NCBI GenBank assembly: GCA_009823505.1 | Contig: VZQC01000356.1 | Span: 377,813-441,812, forward strand | DNA from: Rhizomys pruinosus | Taxonomy: Eukaryota; Chordata; Mammalia; Rodentia; Spalacidae | Direction: 5' to 3' | Length of the DNA: 64,000 nt | Shown here: in pieces, positions 37,030 through 49,200 of the stretch | How positions within the stretch are numbered: position 1 is the first letter of the stretch | Layout of the letters: every line of letters starts with the position of its first letter | Notes under the pieces: generated by a model | What the model was told of the DNA's origin: nothing | The model's input: only the letters and a program-made list of their open reading frames with translations | Databases searched by the model: none | Made by a program: the position numbers and the translations under genes

Positions 37030-37620
37030 AACAGTCAAATAATGATGCAGCCCAGAGAATGGGAGAGAAATCTTCAACCGTTTGGTGGAGATTATTGATG
37101 AGAATCTTCAAAGAATTCAATCAACAGCAGCAGGAAAACGAGTAATTGCCTACAGAACTATAAAAGGGGTTATCGAACCAAGAAGTAAAAATGTTTAGGT
37201 ACACTTTAAAAACTGTTCAACAGCCTAACCTACAAGGAAAATGCGGATTGAAACTTATTTATGATGCCATTTCACCCAACTCAGAATGACTACATCAAGG
37301 CTGCTTATGAAGAAACAGTACTAGACAGGAGAAACCTTCCTTTGAGTCCTTGGCCAGTGACTACCAAAATTACACAGGCTACTGTTTCACCCCTTGTTGC
37401 CTCCCAGAACCTGAAGGTAGGACATACTTTGGAGATTGGATTTTGAGCAATGGAGTTGGATCTGACCTGGAAGCTACCAACCCTGAAGGAAGGCTAGCTT
37501 TCATAGTTGCGGAGAGCACTATGCAATACACTAAGTATGATCATCAATTGATGATCCAACATCAGCCTCAAGACCAAATATCCACATTAATGACCAGCAC
37601 AGCATATGATCCCAGTGGAA
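37030..37620 (+). mobile_element. LINE-1 ORF2 C-terminal piece and UTR-like flank
   Basis: 37200-37300 matches the segment before the ORF2 C-terminal domain (GTTCAACAGCC..., GATGCCATTTCACCCAACTC, AGAATGACTACATCAAG). 37300-37620 is unassigned and probably UTR. Confidence 0.5.
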
Positions 37621-37627
37621 TAGTGGC

Positions 37628-39233
37628 ACTTTTTACCTTTTTTTTTTCATGCTTTTATTGATGTTTTCAGACATCATTTCTCAGTTACGTTTAGTCATAT
37701 TCCCCTTTCCCTTCCACCCACTCACTCCACCCCAGGTCATGCATTCTTCCATAAATGCCCTGCATCTTTCTCTCCATCATTTTTAATTTTTTAATTTATT
37801 TTTTAAGTGTATGAATGTACTGTCTGCATGTAGGTCTGTGCACCCATATCATGCAACGCTGAGGAGGTCAGAATAGGGCATTGGGTTTCCCTGGGACTGG
37901 AGTGAAAGATGGTTCTCAGCTGCCATGTGGGTGCTGGGGATCAAACCCGGGTCATCTGCAAGAGCAGTCAGCGCTCTTAACCACTAGGCCATCTCTCCAG
38001 CCCCTCCATCTTTTTTTAATGTTTAGGAATTCAAATTTTCCTCCCTTAATTTTATGTTACTCTAAAATATGAATACACACTTTTCACTCTCAGTAATTAC
38101 AGAGTCTGAAAGTAAGTGGTGGATCAACTCTAGAGCACATTAAGAGATTTACATTATAACAACATAGTTGCTTTCACATAAACAGAAATATAACAGTAAT
38201 GTTCTTCAGCTTGACCTTCATCTGGGGACCTGGTGTTATCATCAACAAATAAGGGAGACCATTTGGCACTTGTTTTTCTAGGACTGTGTTACTTCGCTTA
38301 GCACAATGGCTTCCAGTTCCATCCATTTACCTGCAAAGTTCATGATGTCATCTTTTTTTATTGCTGAGTAGTACTCCTTCTCCACTTGTTTATTGTTCAT
38401 GTAAAGAAAGGCTACTGATTTTTTGAAGTTAATTTTGTAACCTGTCACTTTACTAAAACTCTCTTAACCATTTCTAAATGTTTTCTGGTGGAGGCTTTAG
38501 CATCTCTGTTTATTTTTTGTCCAGTTGATCTATCCATGGGGGCTCAGTTGGGTTTTGAAGTCACCCACTATTAGTGTGTTAGGATTAATCTGAGTCTTGA
38601 GGTCCTGCAAAGTGATGTTTATAAAGTTAGGTGCACCAGAGTTTGGTGCATAGACATTTAGGATTGTGAAGTCTTCAGAGTTAATTTTTCCTTTGACAAG
38701 GATGTAATGGCCCTCTTTTTCTCTTCTGATTAGTTTCACTTTGAGATCTATTTTGTCTGATATTAGAATAGCCACTCTGGCTTCTTTCTTGGTACCATTC
38801 TTTTGGAGTATTTTTTTTCCATCCTTTCATTCTAAGGTGGTGGTGGTGTCTGATTTTGAGGGTGAGATGGGTTTCTTGTAGACAGCATATAGAAGGATTA
38901 TGTTTCCTAATCCATTCTCTGATTCTGTGTATTTTGATTGGGGAGTTTAGACTGTTAGTATTTAAGGTTATTATTGAGAGACATGTCTCGTTTCCTTTCA
39001 CCTTATTTTTTGTTTGCATTCTTGGTCTAGGTTTGTATTTACTCTGTTATGCTTTTGTTGATTTCACTCTTTAATTGCTTAGGGATAGTTTTCCTTTCCT
39101 CTGTTCTTTTAATTGCTTCAAGGCTTTTCTGAAGTGTTGGTTTCTTAGACATGTATTCTTTCATCTTGTTCATGTTGTGAAAGACTTTTTTTCTCTTCCA
39201 TTTATAACTGAAATTTTTGCTGGATATAGTATT
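37628..39233 (-). mobile_element. LINE-1 'A', 3' portion (host of the nested L1)
   Basis: Minus-oriented. It has a T-run and G-rich 3' tail (37628-37775), then after a SINE the 3' UTR (38005-38270) and a short ORF2 C-terminal piece (38280-38380). An abrupt jump leads to RT sequence (38381-38500), and another to the endonuclease domain (39019-38530: IITLNTNSLNSPIKIHRIRE, CCLQETHLT). ORF2 is therefore internally deleted. The element stops at GCTGGATATAGTA and resumes at 47353 after L1 'B'. Confidence 0.85.
37795..38004 (-). repeat. B2-type SINE in the L1 A 3' UTR
   Basis: Reverse copy (TGAATGTACTGTCTGCATGT to CCATCTCTCCAGCCCC). CTCCATC plus T-rich sequence on both sides is a probable TSD. Confidence 0.9.
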
Positions 39234-39734
39234 TTTTTAAATTTTTTGTGTACTTGAGACATCATTTTTAAATTCAGTTCAGGCATATTCACTTTCCCTT
39301 CCCTCTACCCCACCCCACCCCAGATCATGCATTATGCCATAACTGTCCTGCATCTTTCTCTCAGTTTTTTTTATAAGCTTAGGAATTCACATTTCCCTTC
39401 ATTAATTTTAAATTACTCTAAAATATGGATACATACTCTCCACCCCTATACAGTAATTACAGAGTCTGAAAATAATTGGTAGGTGGATTCTCAAGCCGGT
39501 TGAGAGATTCACATCATAATAACATAGTAGCTTTCAGATAAACAAAAATATAACAATAACGTTATTCACCTTGCTTTTCATCTGGGGGATTTGGTGTTAG
39601 CATCCACTAATGAGGGAAACCATTCTCCGTTTGCCTTTCTGGGAGTGTGTTACTTCCCTCAGCATTATGGCTTCTAGCTCCATCCATTTACCTGCAAAGT
39701 TCACAATGCCATCTTCCTTAATTTTTTTTTTTTT

Positions 39735-39942
39735 TTTAGTTTTTTTAGATGTATGAATGTACTGTCTGCATGTAGGTTTGTGCATCCTTGTGCAATGCCA
39801 TGGAGGTCAGAAGAGGGTGTTGGATTCCCCTAGATCTGGAGTTAAAGACAGTTCTCCGCCACCATGTGGGTGCTGAGGATCAAACCTGACTCCTCTGCAA
39901 GAGAAGTTGGTGCTCTTAACCACTAAGCCAAATCTCCAGCCC
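39735..39942 (-). repeat. B2-type SINE in the L1 B ORF2 3' end
   Basis: Reverse copy. AATGCCATCTTCCTTA to its left and AATGGCATCTTCTTTA to its right form the TSD. Confidence 0.92.
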
Positions 39943-40787
39943 GAAATAATGGCATCTTCTTTACCGCTGAATAGTACTCCATTGTGTAGATGTACCATAT
40001 TTTTGTCATCCACTCGTCTGTTGAGGGCCATTTGGGTTGGTTCCACCTCTTAGCTATTGTGAAGAGAGCTGCAATAAACATGGATGTACATGTATTTTGC
40101 AGTAGGTTTATTCTTTGGGGTCTACACCCAGGAGTGGTATGACTGGGTCAGTTGGTAAGCTCATTTTGAGTCTTTTAAGGGTTCTCCACACCACTTTCCA
40201 TGGTGGTTGTACAAGTTTACATTCCAACCAGCAGTGATTTTGTGTTCCCCTTTCCCCACAACCTCTCCAGCATCTGTTGTCTTTTATTTTCTTGATCTTA
40301 GCTATCTGTATTGGAGTGAGATAATATCTGAGAGAGGTTTTAATTTGAATTTCCTTAATTGTTAATGATGCTGAAAACTTTTTAAGATGTTTCTCAGCAA
40401 TCTTTAATTCCTCACTAGTGAAGTCTCTGTTCAGCTCTTTACTCCATCTTTTGAATAGGACATTTGTCTTCTTAATTCTTTGTTTTTTGAGTAGTTTATA
40501 TATTCTTAATGTTAATGCTGTCAGATGTATCACTGGTAATGATTTTCTCCCACTCAGTGTGTTTTCTCTTCAACTACTTGATTGTTTCTTTTGCTGTATA
40601 GAAGCTTTTGAATTTTATGAGGTCCCATTTGTCAACTGTTGACCTTACTTCCTGTGCAGCTACTTTTTGATTTAGAAAGTCTTTTCCTACACCTCTGTCT
40701 TGTAGGTTGTTGCCAACTTCCTCTTCTATCACCTTCAGGGTTCCAAACTTCACGTTGAGATCATTGATACACTTGGAGTTGATTTTT

Positions 40788-41066
40788 TTTTTATTAAATA
40801 TTTTTTCTTTTTTTTTATTGGTGCTTTGTACATTTCATACATCATTTTCCAATTCAGATCAGGCATATTTCCCTTTCCCTTCCCCCCTACCCCCACCCCA
40901 TCCCAGGTCATGCATTTTGCTATAACTGTCCTGCATCTTTCTCTCAGTTTTTTTTTTCATTTTTTAGCTATAAGTGATGATCCATGAGTACAAGCATCCT
41001 TCATATGAAACCAATTTACAGGCTGTTGTGCCCAAACCCCCACAGCCCCACCGTCCAGCAGGGGGT
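40788..41066 (-). repeat. L1-tailed composite retroposon, copy e (5'-truncated)
   Basis: 279-bp insertion in L1 B ORF2 containing only the L1 tail and about 130 bp of body. The TSD GAGTTGATTTTT is at 40776-40787 and 41067-41078. Confidence 0.93.
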
Positions 41067-42727
41067 GAGTTGATTTTTGTTCAGAGTGAAAGGTAAGGGC
41101 TTAATTTTGATCTTCTACAACTGGTGATCCAGTTTTGCTGGCACCATTTGCTAAAGATGTTATCATCCTTCCTCCTTTGAGAGTTTTTTACCCCTTTGTC
41201 AATATGAGGTGGCTGAAATTGCATGAGCTCAACTTTGGATCTTCAATTTTGTTCCATGGTCAACGGGTCTGTTTGTGTGCCAGTACCAGGCTGTCTTTGT
41301 GTCTATGGCATTGTAATATAGTTTGAAGTCTCATATGGCAATCCCCCTTGTATTGCATTTTTCACTCAGGGTTTCTTTAGCTATTCAGAGCCTTTTGATT
41401 TCCTTATGAATTTAAAGATTTTTTTCCCAAGTTTGTGAAGAAGCTCATAGGTATTTTGATTGGGATTGTGTTGAATCTATCAATTTGGGTAAAATGGTCA
41501 TTTTTTTTATATATTAATTTTCCCAAACCCATGAGCATGGGAGGTCTTTCCATCTTTTGTTGTCATTTTAAATCTCCTTCTTCAGGGTTTTAAAATTTTT
41601 GTTGTAGAGGTCTTTGATGTATTTGATTAGGTTTTTTTGCAGGTATCTTATTATTTTTGAGGCTATTGTGAGTGGGAAGGTCTTCTTATATTCCTTCTCC
41701 ACTTGTTTATTGTTGGTGTAAAGAAAGGCTACTGATTTTTCTAGGTTACTTTTGTAGCAAAACACCTTACTAAACCTCTTAATCATTTCTAGAAGTTTTC
41801 TGGTGGAGTTTTTAGTATCCCTTAGGTAAACTAGCATATCATCTGCAAAAAGGGATAGCTTAACTTCTTTTCCGATGAGTACTCCTTTAATTTCCTTCTC
41901 TTGTCTTATTGCCCCAGCAAGTATTTCAAGCACTACATTGAATAGGAGTGGCAGTAAGGGGCAGCCTTGCTGGGTTCTCGCCTGTAAAGGAAATGGTTCC
42001 AATTTTTCTCCATTTAGGATGATGTTGGCAGTGAATTTTCTATATATGGCTTTGATCATGTTGAGGAATGTTCCTTTCTGTCCTATTCCCTCCAGGACTT
42101 TAAACATGAACAGATGCTTGATCTTGTCAAAGGCTTTTTCTACATCAATTGAGATGAAGTTGTGTTTTTTTAAGTCGACTTATGCGTTTTATGATATTCA
42201 TTGATTTACATATGTTGATCTTCCCTGCATCTCTGGTATGAATCCAACTTGATCATGATGGATGATCTTTTTGATGTGGGTTTTTATGTGATTTGCAATT
42301 AGATTGTTGAGAATTTTTGCATCTATGTGCTTTAGTGAGATGGGCCTATAGCTTTCTTTTTTGCTTGCATCTTCTTCTGGTTTTGGTATTAGAGTGAGGT
42401 TGGCTTCATAGACGGAGTTTGGGAGATATTCCCTCTGTCTGTATCCTTCTAAATGGTTTGAATATCAATGGTCATAGGACCTCTTTAAATTTTTTATCAA
42501 ATTCTGACATGAAACCATCTGCACCTGGGCTTTTTTTTTTTTTTTTAAGTTGGAGATTCGTAGTAAGCATCTGTAATTTCCTGCAAATTAGGATGTATCT
42601 GTGTTAAGCGGTCCATCTCTGCTGGTTAAGCTTTGTTGGGTTCCACCATTGGGTGTGGGAGGGCGCAGGATTGTCGTTTCGATTCCATTTATTCGATAGG
42701 TTTTGTCAAATTTAGGTGAGTAATAAG

Positions 42728-43000
42728 ATTTTTTTATTTAATTTTTTTATTAATTATTATTTATTATTGTATATGTATGAAAATTACTGTCTGCATACAA
42801 GTCCTGTGGCACCCAGTGTCGTAGCAAGCCCACGGAGGTGTTCAGAAGAGGTATCGGATTCGCCCTGTGAACTGGAGTTCTCCTGGAAATTGGAATTGTA
42901 GACCGTTCGTCAGCCGCCATGTGGGGTGGCTGTGTGAGAGAAAACGCCCGGGTCCTCTGTAGTAGAACGGTCGTGCGCTTAACGCGCTGGGCCATCTCTC
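42728..43000 (-). repeat. B2-type SINE (error-rich copy)
   Basis: Recognisable throughout (ACTGTCTGCATACAAG, GAACTGGAGTTCTCCTGG, GCCATCTCTC) but with many single-base insertions relative to other copies. Confidence 0.88.
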
Positions 43001-43104
43001 GCATGCCACTGGAATATAGATTGATTTTGAAGTATTCTTATATGACTGTCTGGATCTTTGTCTTTGTCTTTTGTGATGTTTCCTCTTTCATCACAAATAC
43101 TTTT

Positions 43105-43821
43105 TTTTAATTTAATTTTTATCATGCTTAGTGTCGAGTTCGTACATCATTTTCCAATTCAGTTTTTTTTTTTTTTTTTTCCTTTTTTTAAATGTTTTTT
43201 CATGCCCCATACCCCATCCATGATCATGTATTCTGCTATAATTGTCCTGTATCTTTCAGGTTGTTTTTTTTTCATGTTTTTTATCACAAGGTGATAATTC
43301 CATGAGTATAAGCATCCTTTTTGCAAAACCAATCTACAGACGGTTGTGCCCAAACCCCCACAGTCCCCACCATTCAGTGGGGGATGACAGGCTGTTTGTT
43401 CAAATCAAGTTGATCAAGATTAGTGCCAACTACAACACATCGCTGTATGGTTTCATTCATCACCGTTCAGACACCCAATTGCAGCCTTTACAGTCTGTCA
43501 TGCCCCCTCTTCCGCACATTGTTCCCTAAGGCTTAGAAAAGGGGCACGGTGGATGAACTATATCAGGGGGTAAAAAATGTAATTCATGATTAACATATCA
43601 TCCAAACTAAGGGTGTCTATTGCCAAAGTAACCTACCAGACTATGAGATGCTTGCTTAAATACCAATGATATCTAATTGCTTGTGCTCATTAGTTAAGGA
43701 TCGAAAGGTTACTCCTGAACAAACTGTCAACCCATAAAGGAAACAGTGCCAGATTTGACCAGAATCCAAGTCAACACCTCAAGAGAGAGAGACAGTTTTA
43801 CTTCTCATCATATCTCCGTCC
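43105..43821. repeat. L1-tailed composite retroposon, copy f (inverted 5' half)
   Basis: 43105-43555 is the 3' part in minus orientation (tail, then body). At about 43556 the orientation flips, and 43556-43821 is body sequence in plus orientation (AATGTAATTCATGATTAACA, GATCGAAAGGTTACTCCTGA). The flank CACAAATACTTTT is on the left (43092-43104) and GACAAATACTCTTT on the right (43822-43835). An internal 5' inversion bounded by one TSD is the signature of L1 twin priming. Confidence 0.85.
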
Positions 43822-44239
43822 GACAAATACTCTTTGATTTAGGGTTTCTCTCTCGCTCTCCTCCTCGTCCTCCTTCTCTCTCTCCTTCCATCCCCAAATC
43901 TCTCTCACGGCTCGTCTCGCCTCTCTCAGGTTTTTCTCTGTTTTTTTTGTTCTGTTCTGTAGAGGTTGTCATTTTATTTATTTTTAAATAGGAACCACAG
44001 CACATTTTGGATTCATTGATTTTATTTGTATGTTTTTGTTTCTCTTTCATTGATTTCCTGCTCTGATTTCTGTTATTCCTTCCTGTCTGTGTTGAGTTAG
44101 GGTGCATTTTTTGTTGTCTCTCAAGTGCTTCTAGGTGGCATGTTAGAGTCATTATTCGTTCCCTTCCTGGTTTTTTGATGTGGATACTTGGGGGTATAAA
44201 TTTCTCTCTGAAGACTGCTTTTAAAATATCCCACTTGTT

Positions 44240-44515
44240 GGGGCTGGAGGGGGGAGATGCCCTAGCGTTTAAAGTGCACTTACTGCTCTTTAAGAGGACC
44301 CGGTTCGATCCCCAGCACCACACATGGCAGGCTGAGAACCGTCTGAGCCCAATTTTTTTTCCAGGAGAACACTCCAGTTCCGTGGAATCCGCGAAGACAC
44401 TCTTCTGACCTCCGTGGCATGCATACACGGGGTGCACAGACTTGCATGCAAGAAAGTACAATTCATACACTAAGAAATAAATAAAATTAATTAAAAAATA
44501 AAAATAATAAAAATA
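44240..44515 (+). repeat. B2-type SINE (error-rich twin of 62557-62820)
   Basis: Inserted at the same L1 base as the clean copy at 62557 (TTTTAAAATATCCCACTTGT before both). Numerous small indels. Confidence 0.93.
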
Positions 44516-44545
44516 AAAATATCCACTTGTTTGAAAAAAAAAAAA

Positions 44546-44692
44546 GCCAGTTGGTGGGGACCGCCCTTAATCACAGCACTCCAGAGGGCGCGGCAGGTGG
44601 ATCGTTTGAGTTCAAGGCCAGCCTGGGCTACAGAGTGATTTGTGGGACAGCTGGTACATGGAGACCCTGGCCAAAAAACAAAAAAAAATACT
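44546..44692 (+). repeat. B1 SINE (error-rich twin of 62853-63003)
   Basis: Same position and same 3' junction (A-run, then TACTGACTTGTTT) as the B1 at 62853. Confidence 0.92.
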
Positions 44693-46016
44693 GACTTGTT
44701 TGTTGTGTTGTATTTATTTTTCTTTCAGTTCCACGAATACTTTTATTTCACCTTTCTTCCTGGACCCATTTATTATTCAGGATTTTATTTAGTCTCCATG
44801 TGTTCTTATAGTAGTAGGATGTATTCGGGTTATCATATGGAGCTATTATAGTCAATGTGGTTCTGATAGAAGAACACAGGGAATAATTTCATCCTTTTGT
44901 ATTTGTTGAGGTTTCGCGTGTGTGACCTAGTATGTGGTCAGTTTTTGGAGAATGTTCTATGGGCTGCTGAGTAGAAAAGTATATTCTCTGTATTTGGATG
45001 GAATATTCGGGTACTGTCTGTGATGTACATTTGGTGTATTATATTGTTCACCTTTTGATTATCTCTATTTTTTGTCCTGCTTTTCTATCCAAGGGCTCAG
45101 TGAGGGGTATGTTGAATGTATGCCCCACTATTAGTGTTTTAGGATTAACCTGTGTCTTGAGGGTCCTGCAGAGTTCTGTTTATAAAGATTAGGAGGCGCT
45201 ATAGTTTGGGAGCATAAATTTTAGGGCTTGTGAAATTTTTCATGTAACTTTGATCCTTTGACAAAGATGTTATGGCCCCCTTTATCTCTTCTGATCAGTT
45301 CTTGCTTACAGTCTATTTTGTCAGGTATTAAAATAGCAACACCAGATTTCTTTTCGGTACCATTTGCTTTGGAATACTTTTTCCATCCTTTCTCTAAGGT
45401 GGTGCCTAAACTGAGACTGAATGGGTTTCTTGTAGACAAGTGTAGAGTAGATTGGTTTTGTTTCCTAATCGATTCTCCCAGTCTCTGCCTTTTGATTGGG
45501 GATTTTTAGACACCATTAGTATTTATGGTTATGACTGATATTTTTGTATTGCTTCCTTTACCTGAGATTTTTTGTCTATCTTTGGTCGAGGTTTTATGGT
45601 GACTCTGTTACGATTTGGCTGCTTGCTCTCTTTAAATTGCTTAGGCTAGATTTTTTTGGTTCTTTCTCGGTTCCGTGGATTGCTTTGAAGAGTTTTCCTG
45701 AATTTTGGTTTCGAGACAGGTGTTCATTTCATCTTGTGAATATTCAGAAGATTCTTAACTTTCTCCTTCAACTATGGTTGACATTTTGGTTGGGGGATAG
45801 TAGTCTGGGTTGGCATCCAAATTTGTTTAGTACTGGGAATACTGTGGTCCACAGTCTTCTTGGTGTCATAGTTTGCACTGAGAAGTTCAGCTGCGATTCA
45901 GGATGGGGTTATCTTTTTGTTGTAACTTGTTTTCCTCTTGTGGCTTTCGCATTGTGGTCTTTGGTGTTTTGATAGCATATAACTGTTTGACAATTATATG
46001 CATGGGGAATTTCTTT

Positions 46017-46018
<2 letters not shown>

Positions 46019-46061
<43 letters not shown>
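46019..46061. repeat. T-homopolymer (43 nt)
   Basis: Uninterrupted T-run in the ORF1 region of L1 B. A similar run is at 47898-47938. Lengths are suspect in this block. Confidence 0.9.
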
Positions 46062-46062
<1 letters not shown>

Positions 46063-47352
46063 TGTGGTTTTTCTTTTTTCAGTTTGGGGAAATTTCTTCT
46101 ATTATCCTGATGAAGATATGGCCATATGTTGTCTTGGGATTCTTTGATCTCCTCCTCTATCCCTTTGATGTGGAGTTTTGGTCTTTCATAGTGTCCCACA
46201 ATTCCTGGTTGTTACACATTTGGTGTGTGGTAGGTGTTTTTTAATTTTTCATATCTTTACTTGGACTTCTAGTTGTCCCATGTTATCCTGCAGGTCTGAT
46301 ATTGTTTTTGTTTTCTCTGCTTCTTCCATCTGTTTTTGGGAAGCTTTTCCCAATCTTTTCTGTTGATTGGATGAATGTTCATTTCCTTTTTCATTTCATC
46401 CTGTGTGAGTTCGGTAGGTGTTACCTCTTCCTTCTGGAGCCTGTCATTATCATCTTGTTGCTTCTTGGTTCATTGGTCATTTTATTTTATTTCACCTGGG
46501 ATGTTTTCAGTGTTTCCACGGTCCTTCTGGAGTTTGTCATTATTTTCTCCCTTATTCTTTCCAGTTTGTCATTGTCTCCCTCTAGATCCTTCTTGAGTAT
46601 TTCAACTCCTCCCCTTAGTTCTTTCCAAACATTTTTCATTACATTAAGCACCCTCTTGGTACTTCTCAGAATTCATTCTCGTCTCTTAGTTCTCTAATTT
46701 CTTTAATATTCCACAATTGTTTTGTCTAATGTCCATGTAGTTAGGTTTCCTTTCCTTCCAGTGAGATCTCATTTTTGGGATCCTCTGTAAGGTTGGTAGA
46801 GTTTAGCATGGAATTAGTATGGAAGGCTTCTGCCCAGTTTATTTGTTGTGTGTTGGTTGATTTTTGGGTTGTTGTTTTTTTGATGTGTCTTTGGCATGTG
46901 GATACTTTTGTTTATAGTTGTTTTCTTTGGGTTCTGGGTCTTCAAACATTGGCTGCAAGACTATAATCACTAATACTGAACATGCTAGATCCTCTCTGCA
47001 CCACCACTCCCTCAGGCTGAGCAGAAGGAGTTTGCTACTTTGGCCCACTACCAATACCCGATTGGCCAACTCACGCCAACACACGTCGGTGCTCACTGAA
47101 CTGGTGTTGTGCTGTGTGGAGTGCAACTAGCTCCACCGATGTCACAAACTGGGACCTGACGGTTGGAAAGTACTGGGCGATACTAGGCCTCCATGGGGCG
47201 TAGGTGTGTGCACAAACACCAAGGCAGGCAGGCCCTCACCTGACGTTGCAGTTGTTTGTTCTGTAGGACGCGGGTGAAGCCTACTTGCCCCCACTGCTGG
47301 GTGCAGTCTGATTTTTTTGTGGTTTGTGCCTGTGTGGTGCCAGTGTAGAAAT

Positions 47353-47895
47353 CCCTGGATATGTAAGTCTTGGTTGCAATCTAAAGTTTGTTAGGACAGG
47401 GGGGATAGTTTGGTCCACGTTCTTATATCCGTTCTTAGTTTGGAGAAGACAAGCTGTGATTCTGATGGTTTCCCCTTATAGGTCAATTTGTTGTTTTTTG
47501 GCCTCTTGGGGCTTTTCAGAATTTTGTCTTGCTTTGACAGCTATATGTTAACAATTATAATCTGTGGGTAGTGTTGTTTTCTGGTCCTGTCCTATTTTGG
47601 TGGGTGCTATTTGCTTCTTGCATTGTATAGGATTTTTTTTTTTTAGTTTGGGGAAAGTTTCTTCCATTATCCTCTTGAAAATCTGTTCAATAGTGTTGTC
47701 TAGGGACTCTTCTCGCCGTCCCTCTTTTCCTTTGATGTGGAGGTTTGGTTTTGTCATAGTGTCCCACATTTCCCTGGTGTTCCACTCTTGTTTTTTTGTT
47801 TTTTTTTGTGTTTTCCAGAATTTTACTTGAGCTTTCTGCAGTAGATCCTGCAGGTCTGATATTGTTTGTTCTGTTTCCTCCCTTCTGCTTCTGAG

Positions 47896-47938
<43 letters not shown>

Positions 47939-48640
47939 CCTTTTTCCTTTTTCCATTTCATCCTGTGATTTCTTTTTCTTTTCTTCATCCATTTTGCTTC
48001 TGAGTCTTTCTCCCATGCCTTATTCTTGATTGAATAAGTGTTTCATTTCTTTTTCATTTCAGCCTGAGATCTTTCCAACGTTTCCACTTTCGTTGTAATG
48101 AATTGTCATTTTTTCTCGCTTTAGGTTCTTCAAGTTTGTTATTAAGCTCCCTATAGGTCCTCTTGCAGTTTTCAATCTCCCCTCCTTAGTTATTTACAAG
48201 GTTTATGTTTTCTATCTCTAGGTCCTTCTTGCATTTTCATTCTCTCCCCTTACTGCGCTAATTTATTTGAATAGGTCTACAGTTTTTTCTTCTAAGGCGG
48301 TCTCTTGGCTTTTCTTCTTTGTGTCTTTGGCATGATGGATGTGTCTTTTATTTTTTTCCTCCCCTTTGGATGCTGGCACCTCAAGTTGGCTGCACAGACT
48401 ACAATCACTAATGCTGTGCCTATTAGGTCCTCTGCACCATTCCACCACCAGGTTGTGGGGTGGGGTGGGGGGGGTTGTGTTGCTAATTTGGCCAGAGTCC
48501 CCCAAGTGTCAAGGCACTTCTGCCTTGCCATATTGGCACTTTAGAGTCCATGCGCTTGACTGGAGCACAAGCTGCAACTTCTGGGGCAGGGTTGAGCCCC
48601 ACAAAATGTCCAAGTAGTTTTCCCCGTGCCTTACAGGTAC
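47353..48640 (-). mobile_element. LINE-1 'A', 5' portion (ORF1 and 5' UTR)
   Basis: Resumes L1 A after the nested L1 B. Minus-strand ORF1: a Lys-rich N-terminus, a coiled-coil-like segment (REETEQTISDLQDLLQKAQ), then EMWDTMTKPNLHIKGKEGR and IFKRIMEETFPKLKKKNPIQ (47988-47548), the ORF1p RRM-side sequence. 5' UTR-like sequence (48371-48640) aligns by eye with that of L1 B (TTGGCTGCA-AGACTA-AATCACTAAT in both). A 41-T run at 47898-47938 interrupts it. Confidence 0.8.
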
Positions 48641-48699
48641 GAAACACATTCAAGTCGGATTCCATTACTCGTTCTGTCTTGAAGTAAATCATAGCGATA

Positions 48700-49200
48700 C
48701 AATTGGGCATAAAACCATCATGGGGAGGAAACTCATGTGGTGGTATTCTATAAATTCTCTTGTGCCTCCTAAATTGTGAGATCAGAATGATAGATTTTCA
48801 AAATCTTGATATTTATAGGGTTTCTCTCCACTATGCTTACCAGCATGGCTTATAAGGACTTGTTACATTCCTCATATTTGTAGATTTTCTCTACAGAAAG
48901 TTTTTTCTCATGTTTTTAATACTTTAATGTTCCAGGCCAGCCAAAGGTGATGAATGATTTAGAAGAAATGAAATTCAAATTGCAAAAGTAATGCATTCAG
49001 AAGAAAGAAAAGAAAGAAGAATGAAATAAAGACAAAAAAAAAAGAAAGAAAAAGAAAGGAAAGAAAAGAAAGAAAGAAGAAAGAAATCAAAATATGGAAA
49101 TGTAATTTGTTTTCCTTTTGTTTATCATTTCTTTGGGGAGATAAAATTTCTAACCTGCTTGAGAATCATTCAAGTGACTAAATCTAAAAATCTATGAAGA
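48700..49200 (-). pseudogene. C2H2 zinc-finger exon remnant B (5' part only)
   Basis: Homologous to the start of remnant A (16360-16740). Shared plus-strand phrases are TAGGGTTTCTCTCCACTA (48822; 16455), CTCTTGTGCC/CTTATGCC, GCAGCCAAATATGAAGAATG against CCAGCCAAAGGTGATGAATG, and GATCATTCAAGTGAC against GAATCATTCAAGTGAC. One or two degenerate finger units remain and the downstream fingers are lost. A (GAAA)n tract is at 49001-49085. It is in the error-rich block, so frame status is uncertain. Confidence 0.7.

Larger units (their letters stand above)
39234..47352 (-). mobile_element. LINE-1 'B', near full length, nested in L1 A
   Basis: Minus-oriented, 8.1 kb including about 1.9 kb of later insertions, so about 6.2 kb of L1, the normal full length. 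From the 3' end: G-rich tail and 3' UTR (39234-39600), ORF2 C-terminus (40533-40108, [20 protein letters not shown]), RT (42107-41568, [20 protein letters not shown] and [11 protein letters not shown]), endonuclease region (43.99-45.45 kb), ORF1 (about 45.9-46.7 kb, HIKGIEEE then NFPKLKK), and a GC-richer 5' UTR (46.92-47.35 kb). Flanks GCTGGATATAGTA (39221-39233) and CTGGATATGTA (from about 47355) fit a TSD inside L1 A. ORFs are broken; from about 42.55 kb on, many breaks may be sequence error. Confidence 0.85.

Noticed and set aside
41568..42107. 179-codon ORF on the minus strand as a gene
   Set aside because: It is the RT part of L1 B (FADD motif) and is annotated as part of that element.
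43808..44470. 220-codon ORF on the minus strand, the longest in the window
   Set aside because: It runs through a reverse-read SINE, L1 and a CT-rich tract in the error-rich block. Arg/Glu-rich low-complexity translation, no domain; its clean twin at 62-63 kb is not open in the same way.
47548..48016. Lys-rich 146- and 109-codon ORFs as a nucleolar-type gene
   Set aside because: L1 ORF1 with a 41-nt homopolymer read as poly-Lys.
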